Positions 25,687 through 34,635 of a stretch of DNA of 64,000 bases are shown piece after piece. Position numbers and translations under genes: made by a program. Position 1 is the first letter of the stretch. The number at the start of each line of letters is the position of its first letter. The notes under the pieces are model-generated. The model ran no database searches, was not told the origin of the DNA, and saw only the letters and a list, made by a program, of their open reading frames with translations. Source of the stretch: Mesorhizobium kowhaii (GTDB lineage Bacteria; Pseudomonadota; Alphaproteobacteria; Rhizobiales; Rhizobiaceae); assembly GCF_003253745.1 (NCBI RefSeq), contig NZ_MZXV01000013.1, forward strand, positions 186,001 through 250,000. Direction: 5' to 3'.

Positions 25687-27063
25687 TCAGGCCAGCGGCT
25701 TCAGTTCCTGGGCAATGGTGGGCAGCAGTTCCGAGACATTCGGGTGGATATGAACGGCACGTGCCAGCGTGTCGACGGGCGCCTTGGCGTACATCAGGTC
25801 GAGCACGCAATGCACCGCCTCGTCGCCGCCGGGACCAAGCACCGAACAGCCTAGGATCTCCCTGGTGTCGGCGTCGACCAGGATCTTCATAAAGCCTTGC
25901 GTCTCGCCCTTTTCGACGGCGCGGCCGACGCGGGTCATCGGCCGTTGGCCGACCAGCGCCCGGCGCCCGGATTTCTTCACCGCAGCCTCGGTCATGCCGC
26001 AGCGGCCGAGTGGCGGATCGATGTAGAGCGCATAGGCCTCGATACGGTCGCTGACCTTGCGTGGATCGTTATCCAGCAGGTTGGCGGCGACGATCTCATA
26101 GTCGTTGTAGGAGGTGTGGGTGAAGGCGCCCTTGCCGTTGCAGTCGCCCATCGCCCAGATGCCGGGCACGCTGGTGCGCAGCTGGTCGTCGACGGTGACG
26201 AAACCGCGCCGGTCGACCTCGACGCCCGCCTTGTCGAGGCCGAGATCGTCGGTGTTGGGTGTGCGCCCGAGAGCCAGCAGCACATGCGAGCCGACCGCAG
26301 GCGGCTTGCCGGCGGAGAAGGTGACGGCAATGTCCTTGCCCTGTCTGGCGAAAGCGATGTCGTCGGCACCGACATGAACCGCAATGCCTTCGTTTTCGAG
26401 GATCGACAGGATGGTGGCCGAGACGTCCTCGTCCTCGCGGCCGGTCAGGCGCGGGCTCTTTTCGATGACGGTGACTTCGCTACCGAAGCGGCGGAACATC
26501 TGCGCGAATTCGAGCGAGATATAGCTGCCGCCGACGACGACGAGATGGCGCGGCAGCACGTCGAGATCCATCATCGAGGAGTTGGTCAGATAGCCGATTT
26601 CGTGGACGCCGGGCAGGTCGGGCACCGAGGCGCGGCCGCCGGTGTTGAGGAAGATCTTCCCGGCGGTCAAAAGATCGTCGCCGACGCGCACGGTGTTGGC
26701 GGATTCGAAACGCGCATGACCGCGATAGAGCGTGCATTTGTCCATGCCGGCGATCCAGGTCTCGAGCCCGGTTCGGGCGTCGTTCGACACCTTGTCCTTG
26801 CGCGCCTTGATCGCCTTGTAGTCGACGCCAACGGGGCCGCCGAGCGTCACGCCATAGTCGGCGGCGCGTCGCGCCAGATGCGCGGCATAGGCGCTGGCGA
26901 CCATGGTCTTGGTCGGCATGCAGCCGGTGTTGACGCAGGTGCCGCCGACCAGCTTGCGCTCGATCAGCGCCACGCTCATGCCGGCAGCGTTCAGCCGGCC
27001 GGCCAGGGAAGGGCCGGCCTGTCCGGCGCCGATGATGATGGCGTCGAAAGTCTTGGCCGTCAT
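25687..27063 (-). CDS. FAD-containing pyridine nucleotide-disulfide oxidoreductase (mercuric-reductase-like)
   Basis: A 458-residue flavoprotein with the N-terminal FAD motif IIIGAGQAGPSLAGRL, the redox disulfide GGTCVNTGCMPTKT, a second nucleotide fold (LVVVGGSYISLEF) and the C-terminal dimer domain with the active base in VHIHPNVSE. The motif matches the lipoamide dehydrogenase/mercuric reductase group. There is no N-terminal metal-binding domain and no C-terminal Cys pair, so mercury reduction is unlikely. Substrate unknown. The DUF4126 gene precedes it with a four-base overlap, so the two are coupled. Confidence 0.88.
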   Translation of the reverse strand: MTAKTFDAIIIGAGQAGPSLAGRLNAAGMSVALIERKLVGGTCVNTGCMPTKTMVASAYAAHLARRAADYGVTLGGPVGVDYKAIKARKDKVSNDARTGLETWIAGMDKCTLYRGHARFESANTVRVGDDLLTAGKIFLNTGGRASVPDLPGVHEIGYLTNSSMMDLDVLPRHLVVVGGSYISLEFAQMFRRFGSEVTVIEKSPRLTGREDEDVSATILSILENEGIAVHVGADDIAFARQGKDIAVTFSAGKPPAVGSHVLLALGRTPNTDDLGLDKAGVEVDRRGFVTVDDQLRTSVPGIWAMGDCNGKGAFTHTSYNDYEIVAANLLDNDPRKVSDRIEAYALYIDPPLGRCGMTEAAVKKSGRRALVGQRPMTRVGRAVEKGETQGFMKILVDADTREILGCSVLGPGGDEAVHCVLDLMYAKAPVDTLARAVHIHPNVSELLPTIAQELKPLA

Positions 27064-27521
27064 GCCACCGCCGCTACGATCAGCAGGCCGCCGATGATCG
27101 CCACTGCGTCCTCGATGAAGGCGGCGGGCGGGTCCTTGCCGAAGGCGGCCGCCAGCCGGCCGCGTGCTTCGGCGCCGCCCAGCGTGCCGATGACAGCGCC
27201 GATGGCGCCCGCGATCAGGCCGCCGATGGTGGCGCCACCGGTGGCGCCGATGACGGCGCCGGTGAAGGCGCCCATGATGATGCGGGCGCCGAACTGCTGC
27301 GGCACCTTCCGGCTCGGCGTCGACGGCAGCTGATCAGTGACCAGCTCGACGATGGCAAGGATGGTGAAGATGCCGACAGCGGCCCAGTGGCTCATGAAGC
27401 TGGCCCAGGTGCCGGCGACCGGCAGCCAGCCGAGATAAGCGCCCCAGGCGACGGCAGCCGGCGCGGTCATGGCACGAAGGCCGGCAATGACGCCGATCAG
27501 AAGTGCAAGAATATACAACAT
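27060..27521 (-). CDS. DUF4126 membrane protein
   Basis: A 153-residue membrane protein with a hydrophobic N-terminus (LYILALLIGVIAGLRAMTAP) and a glycine-rich central segment (GAFTGAVIGATGGATIGGLI), then VAIIGGLLIVAAVA. The layout matches DUF4126. I chose ATG 27521 because GAGGGG precedes it and the first helix begins there. Its end overlaps the start of the flavin oxidoreductase. Function unknown. Confidence 0.8.
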   Translation of the reverse strand: MLYILALLIGVIAGLRAMTAPAAVAWGAYLGWLPVAGTWASFMSHWAAVGIFTILAIVELVTDQLPSTPSRKVPQQFGARIIMGAFTGAVIGATGGATIGGLIAGAIGAVIGTLGGAEARGRLAAAFGKDPPAAFIEDAVAIIGGLLIVAAVA

Positions 27522-27706
27522 GGTCGATTTCCCCTCATCGCCGGCCAGGACAGCCTTGCAAGAACAGGCTAGCATAGGCCGGGCATTTGACCAGCACATG
27601 ACCTCGAAAAATCCGAATGGATTTTGCGCCCGGTGTTGCGGGACGCTGGCACTTTCCCGTTCATTGCAAGTGTGCTTTGGCAAGGATGTCACAGGGAGAC
27701 ACCGTC

Positions 27707-28264
27707 ATGGCTGGAAGCGAGCGTGCAAAGATGGCGGCCGGCGAATGGTACACCTGCCTCGACGACGAACTCGAGGCATTGCGCATGACGGCGCGCGACG
27801 CGGTGTTCGAGCACAATTCGCTGCCGCCACGGCAGCGTAGAAACCTCGGGCCGGGCTTGAAAGCATTGCTCGGCAGGGCGGGCGAGGGCGCCCGCATCGA
27901 GGCGCCGTTCCACTGCGCCTACGGCTTCAACATCTTTCTCGGCGACGGCGTCTTTCTCAATGCCGGCTGCACCATTCTCGACACGGCAAGCGTGCGCATC
28001 GGCAAGGGAACGCTGCTTGGCCCCAATGTGCAGATCTATTGCGCCGAGCATCACAAGGCCGCCGCCGGACGGCAAGCCGGACTTGAGATCGCCAGGCCGA
28101 TCGAGATCGGCACCAACGCCTGGATAGGCGGCAGCGCGATCATCCTTGGTGGCGTCAGCATCGGCGAGGGCGCCATCGTCGGCGCCGGCGCAGTGGTGAC
28201 GCGCGATGTGGCCGCGAATACCACGGTGGTCGGCAATCCGGCGCGGGCGGTCAAACGGGATTGA
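27707..28264 (+). CDS. Sugar O-acetyltransferase, maltose acetyltransferase/NodL type
   Basis: A 185-residue left-handed beta-helix acetyltransferase. An N-terminal Mac domain (about 10-60: MAAGEWYTCLDDELEALRM) precedes hexapeptide repeats (IFLGDGVFLNAGCTILD, IGKGTLLGPNVQIYCAEHH, EIGTNAWIGGSAIILGG). H in AEHH is the catalytic His. It would acetylate a sugar hydroxyl with acetyl-CoA. NodL of rhizobia is a relative, but no nod genes are nearby, so a housekeeping sugar acetylase is more likely. Start ATG 27707 follows GGGAG. Confidence 0.88.
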   Translation: MAGSERAKMAAGEWYTCLDDELEALRMTARDAVFEHNSLPPRQRRNLGPGLKALLGRAGEGARIEAPFHCAYGFNIFLGDGVFLNAGCTILDTASVRIGKGTLLGPNVQIYCAEHHKAAAGRQAGLEIARPIEIGTNAWIGGSAIILGGVSIGEGAIVGAGAVVTRDVAANTTVVGNPARAVKRD

Positions 28265-28269
28265 ACAGA

Positions 28270-29262
28270 TCAGGACGAAAGCACCATGCGTTCGTCCTTC
28301 TGATCGGTCCGCCTGGAGAACTCACGCCGGTATTGCACCGGTGACGTCTTGAGCCGTGCTGAAAAATGCTGGCGCAGCGATGTGGCGCTGCCGAAGCCGG
28401 CCTCGAAGGCCACCATGTCCATCGACTTCTCCGTTGCCTCCAGCAGCCGCTGCGCCAGTTCGATGCGATGGCTGGTCAGCCATTCGCCGAAACTCGTGCC
28501 GATCGATTTCTGAAAGCGGCGGGTGAAGGTGCGCCGGGTCAGGCCGGCGGCCTCGGCAACGCGGTCCAGGCTGTGCGTCGCGGCAAGCGTCGCGCGAACC
28601 GCGTCAAGCGCCTGGGTGAAGCGGTCGGCGTTCTCGCTTTTCGCCACCGGATGCTCGATGAATTGTGCCTGCCCGCCCTGGCGATGCGGCGAAAGGACGA
28701 TCTGGCGGGCGAGCCGGAGTGCGGCTTCCGCGCCATAACGGGCGCGTACGATGTGGAGACAGCAGTCGAGGCCAGCCGCAACGCCGGCCGATGTCACGAC
28801 ATCGCCATTGTCGACATAGAGCACCGTGGCATCGACAGTGATGTCGGGATGGAGTTTTTGCAGCCGTTCGGAATAGGCCCAGTGCGTCGCGGCACGGCGC
28901 CCTGAAAGCAGCCCGGCTGCGGCAATGGCAAAGGTTCCCAGACACAGGCCGACAATCAATGCGCCATGCTGATGCGCTCTGCGCAGCGCCTCCATCAACA
29001 CTGGCGCTGGCGCCTCGCCCAGATGATACCAGCTTGGGATGATGACGATGTCGGCGCCGTCGAGGCCCTCGAGCCCATGCGGCGCGGCAACGGTCAATCC
29101 GGCTTCGGTGTGGACCGGGCCGGCCTTGACCGCGCAAATGCGGAAGTCGAAGCGCGGCAGCCCAAGCGCCGTCCTGTCCTCGCCGAACACCAGGCATGGC
29201 ACGGAGAGATGGAACGGGCTGATGCCGTCGAAGGCAAGGACGGCAATGATCGGGTCGGTCAT
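28270..29262 (-). CDS. GlxA-family transcriptional regulator (DJ-1/PfpI domain plus AraC helix-turn-helix)
   Basis: A 330-residue regulator. The N-terminal DJ-1/PfpI-like domain (about 1-180) has ADIVIIPSWYHLGEA and LIVGLCLGTFAIAAAGLLSG with a Cys at the nucleophile-elbow position. The C-terminal AraC domain (about 220-315) has two helix-turn-helix units (LDRVAEAAGLTRRTFTRRFQ and MDMVAFEAGFGSATSLRQHF). It is divergent from a cysteine hydrolase gene and likely controls it. The intergenic region has an inverted repeat. Confidence 0.9.
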   Translation of the reverse strand: MTDPIIAVLAFDGISPFHLSVPCLVFGEDRTALGLPRFDFRICAVKAGPVHTEAGLTVAAPHGLEGLDGADIVIIPSWYHLGEAPAPVLMEALRRAHQHGALIVGLCLGTFAIAAAGLLSGRRAATHWAYSERLQKLHPDITVDATVLYVDNGDVVTSAGVAAGLDCCLHIVRARYGAEAALRLARQIVLSPHRQGGQAQFIEHPVAKSENADRFTQALDAVRATLAATHSLDRVAEAAGLTRRTFTRRFQKSIGTSFGEWLTSHRIELAQRLLEATEKSMDMVAFEAGFGSATSLRQHFSARLKTSPVQYRREFSRRTDQKDERMVLSS

Positions 29263-29288
29263 GGTGCTTCCAGCAAGTGAAAGCGGAT

Positions 29289-29323
29289 TGTCCCAATTCT
29301 TTCGAATGATGTCAATCGGGACA
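29289..29323. promoter_or_regulatory. Inverted repeat between glxA-type regulator and cysteine hydrolase (candidate operator)
   Basis: TGTCCCAATT (29289-29298) and AATCGGGACA (29314-29323) face each other; eight of ten positions pair. The repeat sits 26 bases from the regulator start and 66 bases from the hydrolase start. It is the natural binding-site candidate for the regulator. Confidence 0.5.
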
Positions 29324-29389
29324 CTTTCGACCGCTTGGCGACCCGCCTATTTTCGGCCCCATCGCATTCAAGCCGGAAAGGAAAACACC

Positions 29390-30034
29390 ATGTCTGACCC
29401 AGCCAACACCACGCCGCGCCGCGCGCTCGTCGTCATCGACGTCCAGAATGATTATGATGGCGGCAATCTCGCCATCCAGCATCCGCCGTTCCGCGACAGC
29501 GTCGTCAATGTGGCACGCGCCATGGATGCGGCGGCGGCAGCCGGTATCAAGGTGGTGGTCGTCAAGCAGATGGCGCCCGAGACCTCGCCGATCTTCGCCA
29601 AGGGCAGCCATGGCGGTGAACTGCACCCCGAAATCGCCAGGCGCAGCCGCGACCACTACGTCGAAAAGAACCTGCCCTCCGCCTTCACCGGCACCGATCT
29701 GGAGGACTGGCTTCGCGCCAACGCCATCGATACGCTCACGGTGGTCGGCTACATGACGCACAATTGCGATCTGTCGACCATCATCCACGCCGTCCACATG
29801 GGCTTTGCGGTCGAGTTCCTGTCCGACGCGACCGGCTCCGTGCCTTACGCCAACAGCGCCGGCTACGCCTCGGCCGAGGAGATCCACCGCGTGGTGACGA
29901 TCATCCTGCAGTCGCGCTTCGCGGCGGTGCTGAAGATCGCCGAATGGGTCGAATGCCTGAAGACCGGGACACTGCCGGAACGCGACACGATCTTCGGCTC
30001 CAATCAGCGGGCGCTGTCGCGCAACGCGGCATAG
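29390..30034 (+). CDS. Isochorismatase-family cysteine hydrolase
   Basis: A 214-residue cytoplasmic hydrolase of the isochorismatase/nicotinamidase fold. The triad is readable as Asp17 (VVIDVQNDYD), Lys93 (VEKNLPSAF) and Cys126 (YMTHNCDLST). The usual cis-peptide stretch VVGYMTHNC is kept. Such enzymes hydrolyse amides, N-carbamoyl compounds or isochorismate; the substrate is not evident. It diverges from the GlxA-type regulator, and a bidirectional terminator follows. Confidence 0.9.
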   Translation: MSDPANTTPRRALVVIDVQNDYDGGNLAIQHPPFRDSVVNVARAMDAAAAAGIKVVVVKQMAPETSPIFAKGSHGGELHPEIARRSRDHYVEKNLPSAFTGTDLEDWLRANAIDTLTVVGYMTHNCDLSTIIHAVHMGFAVEFLSDATGSVPYANSAGYASAEEIHRVVTIILQSRFAAVLKIAEWVECLKTGTLPERDTIFGSNQRALSRNAA

Positions 30035-30049
30035 CAATATCCGGAAACA

Positions 30050-30083
30050 AAAAGGGCGCCGCATCGCTGCGGCACCCTTTTTG
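30050..30083. terminator. Bidirectional intrinsic terminator
   Basis: AAAGGGCGCCGCA (30051-30063) pairs with TGCGGCACCCTTT (30068-30080) around a TCGC loop, with one mismatch. T residues follow on the plus strand and, by the A-rich left flank, on the minus strand. It lies between the convergent cysteine hydrolase and fhs genes. Confidence 0.85.
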
Positions 30084-30101
30084 TTGTCGAGACGTTAGAT
30101 A

Positions 30102-31781
30102 TCAGAACAAGCCTTCGATCTGGCCCATCTCGTTGAGGAAGATCTTCTCCGAGGACGGCGCCTTGGGCAGGCCGGGCATGGTCATGACCTCGCCGCAGAT
30201 GATGACGACGAAGCCCGCACCCGCCGACAGCCTGACCTCGCGCACCGGCACGGTGTGGCCGGTCGGCGCGCCGCGCAGGTTTGGATCGGTCGAGAAGGAA
30301 TACTGCGTCTTGGCCATGCAGACCGGCAGGTGGCCGTAGCCGGCCTGCTCCCAGGCGTGCAACTGGTCGCGCACCGACTTGTCGGCGATCGCTTCCGAGC
30401 CGCGATAGATGCGCTGGACGATAGTGTTGATCTTCTCGAACAGCGGCATGGCGTCGGGGTAGAGCGGTGCGAACTGCGAGGCACCGGATTCAGCCAGCGC
30501 CACCACCTTGTTGGCGAGTTCCTCGATGCCGGCCGAGCCCTTGGCCCAGTGCTTGCACAGGATCGCCTCTTCGCCCATCGAGGCGACATAGTCCTTCATC
30601 GCCTGGATTTCGGCGTCGGTGTCGGAATAGAAGTGGTTGATGGCCACCACCGCCGGCACGCCGAACTGCCTGATGTTCTCGATGTGGCGGCCAAGGTTGG
30701 CGCAGCCCTTCTTCACTGCCTCGACGTTTTCCTTGCCGAGATCTTCCTTCTTGACGCCGCCGTTCATCTTCATGGCGCGCACAGTGGCGACGATGACCGC
30801 CGCCGCCGGCTTCAGGCCGGCCTTGCGGCACTTGATGTCGAAGAATTTTTCCGCGCCAAGGTCTGCGCCGAAGCCGGCTTCGGTGACGACATAGTCTGCC
30901 AGTTTCAGTGCCGTCGTGGTGGCGACCACCGAGTTGCAGCCATGCGCGATGTTGGCGAACGGGCCGCCATGCACGAAGGCCGGGTTGTTCTCCAGCGTCT
31001 GCACCAAATTCGGCTGCATGGCGTCCTTGAGCAGCACGGCCATGGCGCCATCGGCCTTGAGGTCGCGGGCATAGACGGCCGACTTGTCGCGGCGATAGGC
31101 GACGATGATGTCGCCGAGGCGCTTTTCAAGGTCCTTCAGATCGGTGGACAGGCACAGGATGGCCATGACTTCCGAGGCAACGGTGATATCGAAGCCGCCC
31201 TCGCGCGGAAAGCCGTTGGCGACGCCGCCGAGCGAACAGATCATCTCGCGCAGCGCCCGGTCGTTCATGTCCATGACGCGGCGCCAGACGACACGGCGGG
31301 TGTCGATGCCGAGCTCATTGCCCCAGTAGATGTGGTTGTCGATCAGTGCCGACAAAAGGTTGTGCGCCGTGGTGATGGCGTGGAAGTCGCCGGTGAAGTG
31401 GAGGTTCATGTCCTCCATTGGCACGACCTGTGCGTAGCCGCCGCCGGCGGCACCGCCCTTGACGCCGAAATTCGGGCCGAGCGAAGCCTCGCGGATGCAG
31501 ACGATCGCCTTCTTGCCGATGCGGTTCAGGCCGTCGCCGAGACCGACCGTGGTCGTCGTCTTGCCTTCGCCGGCGGGCGTTGGGTTGATGGCGGTGACGA
31601 GGATCAGCCTGCCGTCCTTGTTGCCCTTCACCGACTTGATGAACTCGGCGGAAATCTTGGCCTTGTCGTGGCCGTAAGGCAAAAGGTGTTCAGTCGGAAT
31701 GCCGATTTTCTGGCCGATCTCCTGGATCTGCTTCTTTTTGGCGCCGCGCGCGATCTCGATGTCGGACTTCACTTCGGCCAT
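30102..31781 (-). CDS. fhs: Formate-tetrahydrofolate ligase
   Basis: A 559-residue enzyme that makes 10-formyltetrahydrofolate from formate, ATP and tetrahydrofolate, feeding one-carbon metabolism. The P-loop region [20 protein letters not shown] and the family blocks [20 protein letters not shown] and [16 protein letters not shown] are all present, and the length is normal. ATG 31781 follows AGAGGA. A promoter-like pair and a short palindrome lie about 85-120 bases upstream. Confidence 0.97.
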   Translation of the reverse strand: MAEVKSDIEIARGAKKKQIQEIGQKIGIPTEHLLPYGHDKAKISAEFIKSVKGNKDGRLILVTAINPTPAGEGKTTTTVGLGDGLNRIGKKAIVCIREASLGPNFGVKGGAAGGGYAQVVPMEDMNLHFTGDFHAITTAHNLLSALIDNHIYWGNELGIDTRRVVWRRVMDMNDRALREMICSLGGVANGFPREGGFDITVASEVMAILCLSTDLKDLEKRLGDIIVAYRRDKSAVYARDLKADGAMAVLLKDAMQPNLVQTLENNPAFVHGGPFANIAHGCNSVVATTTALKLADYVVTEAGFGADLGAEKFFDIKCRKAGLKPAAAVIVATVRAMKMNGGVKKEDLGKENVEAVKKGCANLGRHIENIRQFGVPAVVAINHFYSDTDAEIQAMKDYVASMGEEAILCKHWAKGSAGIEELANKVVALAESGASQFAPLYPDAMPLFEKINTIVQRIYRGSEAIADKSVRDQLHAWEQAGYGHLPVCMAKTQYSFSTDPNLRGAPTGHTVPVREVRLSAGAGFVVIICGEVMTMPGLPKAPSSEKIFLNEMGQIEGLF

Positions 31782-32093
31782 GACGGCTTTCCTCTGATTG
31801 GACGGTGGAGGGGACGGGTTTGATCTCACTCGCAAGCAGGTTGGAACCGGGCGCGGGCATGTTCTAACCCTGTCGCAGCCGCGGCGTCAACTTGCATGCA
31901 ACTATGTTTCCTATGAAGAAAATTCCTCTGCGGATCGGCCGACCTGTCATCGGTTCTTCCTGGCTCCGTTGCCGCGCCGTATAGAAGCCAGAGGACGCGG
32001 CGCTCCGCCGTCTCAAAACAGCCGCACAATGCACGGAATGCGACAGAAGCGACGGCGCAAATTCGCCATCGCAATGGCTGTGGCAGAGCAGCG
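31782..32093. other. Intergenic region upstream of fhs with promoter and TTGCATGCAA palindrome
   Basis: No gene is visible in these 312 bases. On the minus strand TTGACG (31890-31885) and TTAGAA (31867-31862), 17 bases apart, are a plausible fhs promoter. The perfect palindrome TTGCATGCAA (31892-31901) abuts its -35 hexamer and could be an operator. I see no riboswitch-like fold and no intrinsic terminator for the upstream DUF2333 gene. Confidence 0.45.
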
Positions 32094-33218
32094 TTACTGT
32101 GTCAGCACGTTGCTGATTTCGACCATGTTGGAGCGCACCCTGAGCACGTAAAAACCCATCGTCGTCAGATGCGTCGGCAGCAGCCAGCCATCCTCGCGGC
32201 CATTGGCGATGATGAAGGGCTGTATCTTCAGCGCCGAGACAAACTGCGCATCCATCGTGTCCCACAGGCTCTGCAGGTGTTTTTCCTTGATGACGTCCTC
32301 GAAGTCGGCCTGGGCGCCCTTCATCAGGCCGTAATAGGCGTAGAGCTGGCCATAGGCGAACCAGTAGCGATCGTCGGCGCGGAAATCGAACCAGCCATTG
32401 TTGTGGTTTTCGGCACGTTCCTTGAGGATGGCCGAGGTCGAGCCGATGTCCGAAGCGATGCGATCGATATATTGTTTCAGATTGTCGGCGCGGGCATCGA
32501 AGGTCGCCTGGCAGGTGGCGAGCCGGGCGTTGAAGGAGCGCAGCTTGCGCACCGCGTCGCGATAGTAGCTCGGTGTCGGCGTCTTCGGGCCGAACGGGCT
32601 CACGCCGAAATACCAGGTGTATTCGTCGAACTGCAGATTGCCGCGCGCGTCCTGCAGATCGGCATCGATCTGCGATGTGGTGCGGACACGGCCGAGGTTG
32701 TCGGCGAGTTCCGTCGCGGTGCGCCGCACCGCCTGGTTGATGCCGCGCTGGAACGAGGCCTGGTTGTCCATCCACGGCGTGTGGTCCCAATCGATGCCGA
32801 ACAGGCCGAGCTTGTAGAGGATCATCGACGAGATCCAAGCATTCTGGTTGACGTTGAAGTCGGTCAGGTCGGCGGCGATCTGGGCAATACCGGAGTTGCC
32901 GCAGGTCTTGGCGGTATCCGTGCCAGCGCCGGCGGCAACCTGTTCGCCGGCGGACACGTTGCGCTTGTCGAAAGTGTAGGTGTCGGGATAGTTCGGGTTG
33001 AAATTGTTCCACCACTGGGTGGCGTAGAAGAAGTTGGCATAGAGGCCGATCAGCACCAGCAAGGCGACGCCGACCGCCGCCTTCAGGATCCAGCCGCGCT
33101 GCGTGTACCAGCGCCCGGCCCATAGGAACGGCCACAGGATGACACCGATCAAGAGGCCGATACCACGGCCGATCCACTGGAAAATCCGGGTGAAGAAGTT
33201 CACGATCGGATCGAGCAT
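32094..33218 (-). CDS. DUF2333 family membrane-anchored protein
   Basis: A 374-residue protein. An amphipathic/hydrophobic N-terminus (IGLLIGVILWPFLWAGRWYT) and one clear transmembrane helix (AAVGVALLVLIGLYANFFYA) are followed by a large periplasmic domain with WWNNFNPNYPDTYTF, WYFGVSPFGPKTPTPSYYRD and ENHNNGWFDFRADDRYWFAY. This matches my memory of DUF2333. Function is unknown. It is the last gene of a minus-strand block with a AAA+ ATPase. A two-stem repeat separates it from the preceding gene, so it may be transcribed separately. Confidence 0.8.
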   Translation of the reverse strand: MLDPIVNFFTRIFQWIGRGIGLLIGVILWPFLWAGRWYTQRGWILKAAVGVALLVLIGLYANFFYATQWWNNFNPNYPDTYTFDKRNVSAGEQVAAGAGTDTAKTCGNSGIAQIAADLTDFNVNQNAWISSMILYKLGLFGIDWDHTPWMDNQASFQRGINQAVRRTATELADNLGRVRTTSQIDADLQDARGNLQFDEYTWYFGVSPFGPKTPTPSYYRDAVRKLRSFNARLATCQATFDARADNLKQYIDRIASDIGSTSAILKERAENHNNGWFDFRADDRYWFAYGQLYAYYGLMKGAQADFEDVIKEKHLQSLWDTMDAQFVSALKIQPFIIANGREDGWLLPTHLTTMGFYVLRVRSNMVEISNVLTQ

Positions 33219-33236
33219 GGCGATGTCACCCCCTCA

Positions 33237-33325
33237 GCATAATGCCAAAAAGTTGCAGACTTTTTGGATTACATCATGCGCTAAAACAATAAGTTAGAAC
33301 GAAATGACGGGTCATTTCGTTCTAA
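33237..33325. repeat. Two-stem palindromic repeat, second copy
   Basis: Stem 1 contains CCAAAAAGT (33245-33253) and its perfect complement ACTTTTTGG (33259-33267), extended by AGCATAAT and ACATCATGC at the ends. The linker is CTAAAACAATAAG. Stem 2 is a perfect 15-base inverted repeat (TTAGAACGAAATGAC 33294-33308, GTCATTTCGTTCTAA 33311-33325). Stem 2 contains the stop codon of the gene ending at 33322. The stem-linker-stem plan is the one seen at 12638 and 42360. Confidence 0.75.
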
Positions 33326-34626
33326 TCAGTCAGGCCGTAGAGGCGTGTGCGAAACGCCACCTTGTCCTTCAAATATGTGGTTTTGAGAACGTCCACAACA
33401 TGCGATCGCCAGGCGTCGCTGAAGCCGTCATAGTCCTTGTAGAAGCCCTGCTTGTTGAAGATGTAGCGCGAGACGAAGTCCGACGGCACGAAATCCGAGA
33501 TCAGGCGGTTGGTCAGCCAGGCGTCGGGATGGTCGGGTTTGGCGCGGATCACCAGAAAACGCTGCGTTGGGAACACATCCTCGATCTTGAGGTGGCCGAG
33601 CTGGGCGATCTCGCGCTTGGCGGCGTTGAGGAAGGGAAAGTCGCCATCCCTGGTGATCAGGTCGGCATGGCTCTGGATCCAGGTCTGCAGCCAGACCTTG
33701 TCGACGTCGGTCAGGTTGCGGTCGGGCTCGGCGTCGCGGATCAGCGCGCGCACCACCATCTCGGCGCGATGCTCGAGATAGCCCGAGGCTTCGATCCAGG
33801 AAGCGCGCGGCAGCTCGATGCGGCCGGTGGTGGCGAGGAACTTGAACACCTTGTCGGCGTCGTTGATCGAGAGATAGCTGACCTGCCACGGCCGCGAGCG
33901 GCGGAAGCCGGGTGCGGCCGGATCGCTGATCACCGTCGTCATGTCCGGATCGACGAACACGTAGAGACCGCCGAAATGGCTGGTCCAATAGGCATTGTGG
34001 CGGAAGATCACCTGGTCGGGCACCAGTGCATTCTCGCGGATGTCGCCGCATATCTTGGCGAGTTCCACCATGCGGGTCAGCATGGCGTTGTCGCGCCAGG
34101 CGTCGGGCTCCTGCTTCAGCCGGTCGACGAGCTTGCCGAGTTCGGCGGCCTTGCCCAGCACGTCTTCGGCCGACAGCACCTTGAACTCGACCTGGCTGAT
34201 CGACAGCAGGTCCTCGATGTCGTTGACCTTGGGAACGGAATCCTCGATCTCGCCGTAGATGACGTCCTTGATGGTCAGCGCGTCGATGGCTCGCTGGTTC
34301 TTGGACATGAACTCGAACATCAGCTGCGAGGTGTTGGAGAAGGCGGTGTGCACCACCGGCAGGTCGATCTGCGACGGCGTCAGGATGATAAAGCGGCGAT
34401 TGACCTCGTTGGGGTCGAGGTAGTCATAGTCGCCGCATTCCTCGGCCACTTCGGGCGAGAATCCGGTGCGGTCGATCTGGAAGCTCTTCAGTTTCGTCGG
34501 CTTCAAGCCGAACGCGGCCAGCGCCTTGTTGTAGCGCTGGATCAGATGCGGCTCGTCGACCGTCAGCAGCCGGCCATAGATCAGCTCATTGTCGCGCAAA
34601 AGGTCGGGTTTCTTGGCGTGGGTCAT
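33322..34626 (-). CDS. Conserved protein of unknown function (possibly DUF6638) in the AAA+/Fic block
   Basis: A 434-residue soluble protein with no signal peptide or membrane helix. It is rich in charged helices and contains DRTGFSPEVAEECGDYDYLD, FIILTPSQIDLPVVHTAFSN, FVDPDMTTVISDPAAPGFRR and YIFNKQGFYKDYDGFSDAWR. I recall a family numbered DUF6638 with this start (DLLRDNELIYGRL), but cannot verify it. It begins nine bases after the AAA+ ATPase gene, so the two are co-expressed and probably act together. No catalytic motif is evident. Confidence 0.75.
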   Translation of the reverse strand: MTHAKKPDLLRDNELIYGRLLTVDEPHLIQRYNKALAAFGLKPTKLKSFQIDRTGFSPEVAEECGDYDYLDPNEVNRRFIILTPSQIDLPVVHTAFSNTSQLMFEFMSKNQRAIDALTIKDVIYGEIEDSVPKVNDIEDLLSISQVEFKVLSAEDVLGKAAELGKLVDRLKQEPDAWRDNAMLTRMVELAKICGDIRENALVPDQVIFRHNAYWTSHFGGLYVFVDPDMTTVISDPAAPGFRRSRPWQVSYLSINDADKVFKFLATTGRIELPRASWIEASGYLEHRAEMVVRALIRDAEPDRNLTDVDKVWLQTWIQSHADLITRDGDFPFLNAAKREIAQLGHLKIEDVFPTQRFLVIRAKPDHPDAWLTNRLISDFVPSDFVSRYIFNKQGFYKDYDGFSDAWRSHVVDVLKTTYLKDKVAFRTRLYGLTD

Positions 34627-34635
34627 TGCGTACCT

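Noticed and set aside
25687..27063. Calling the flavin disulfide reductase a true mercuric reductase
   Set aside because: It lacks the N-terminal metal-binding domain and the C-terminal Cys pair, and no mer genes are nearby.
27707..28264. Calling the acetyltransferase NodL
   Set aside because: No nodulation genes are present and the fold is shared with housekeeping sugar acetylases.
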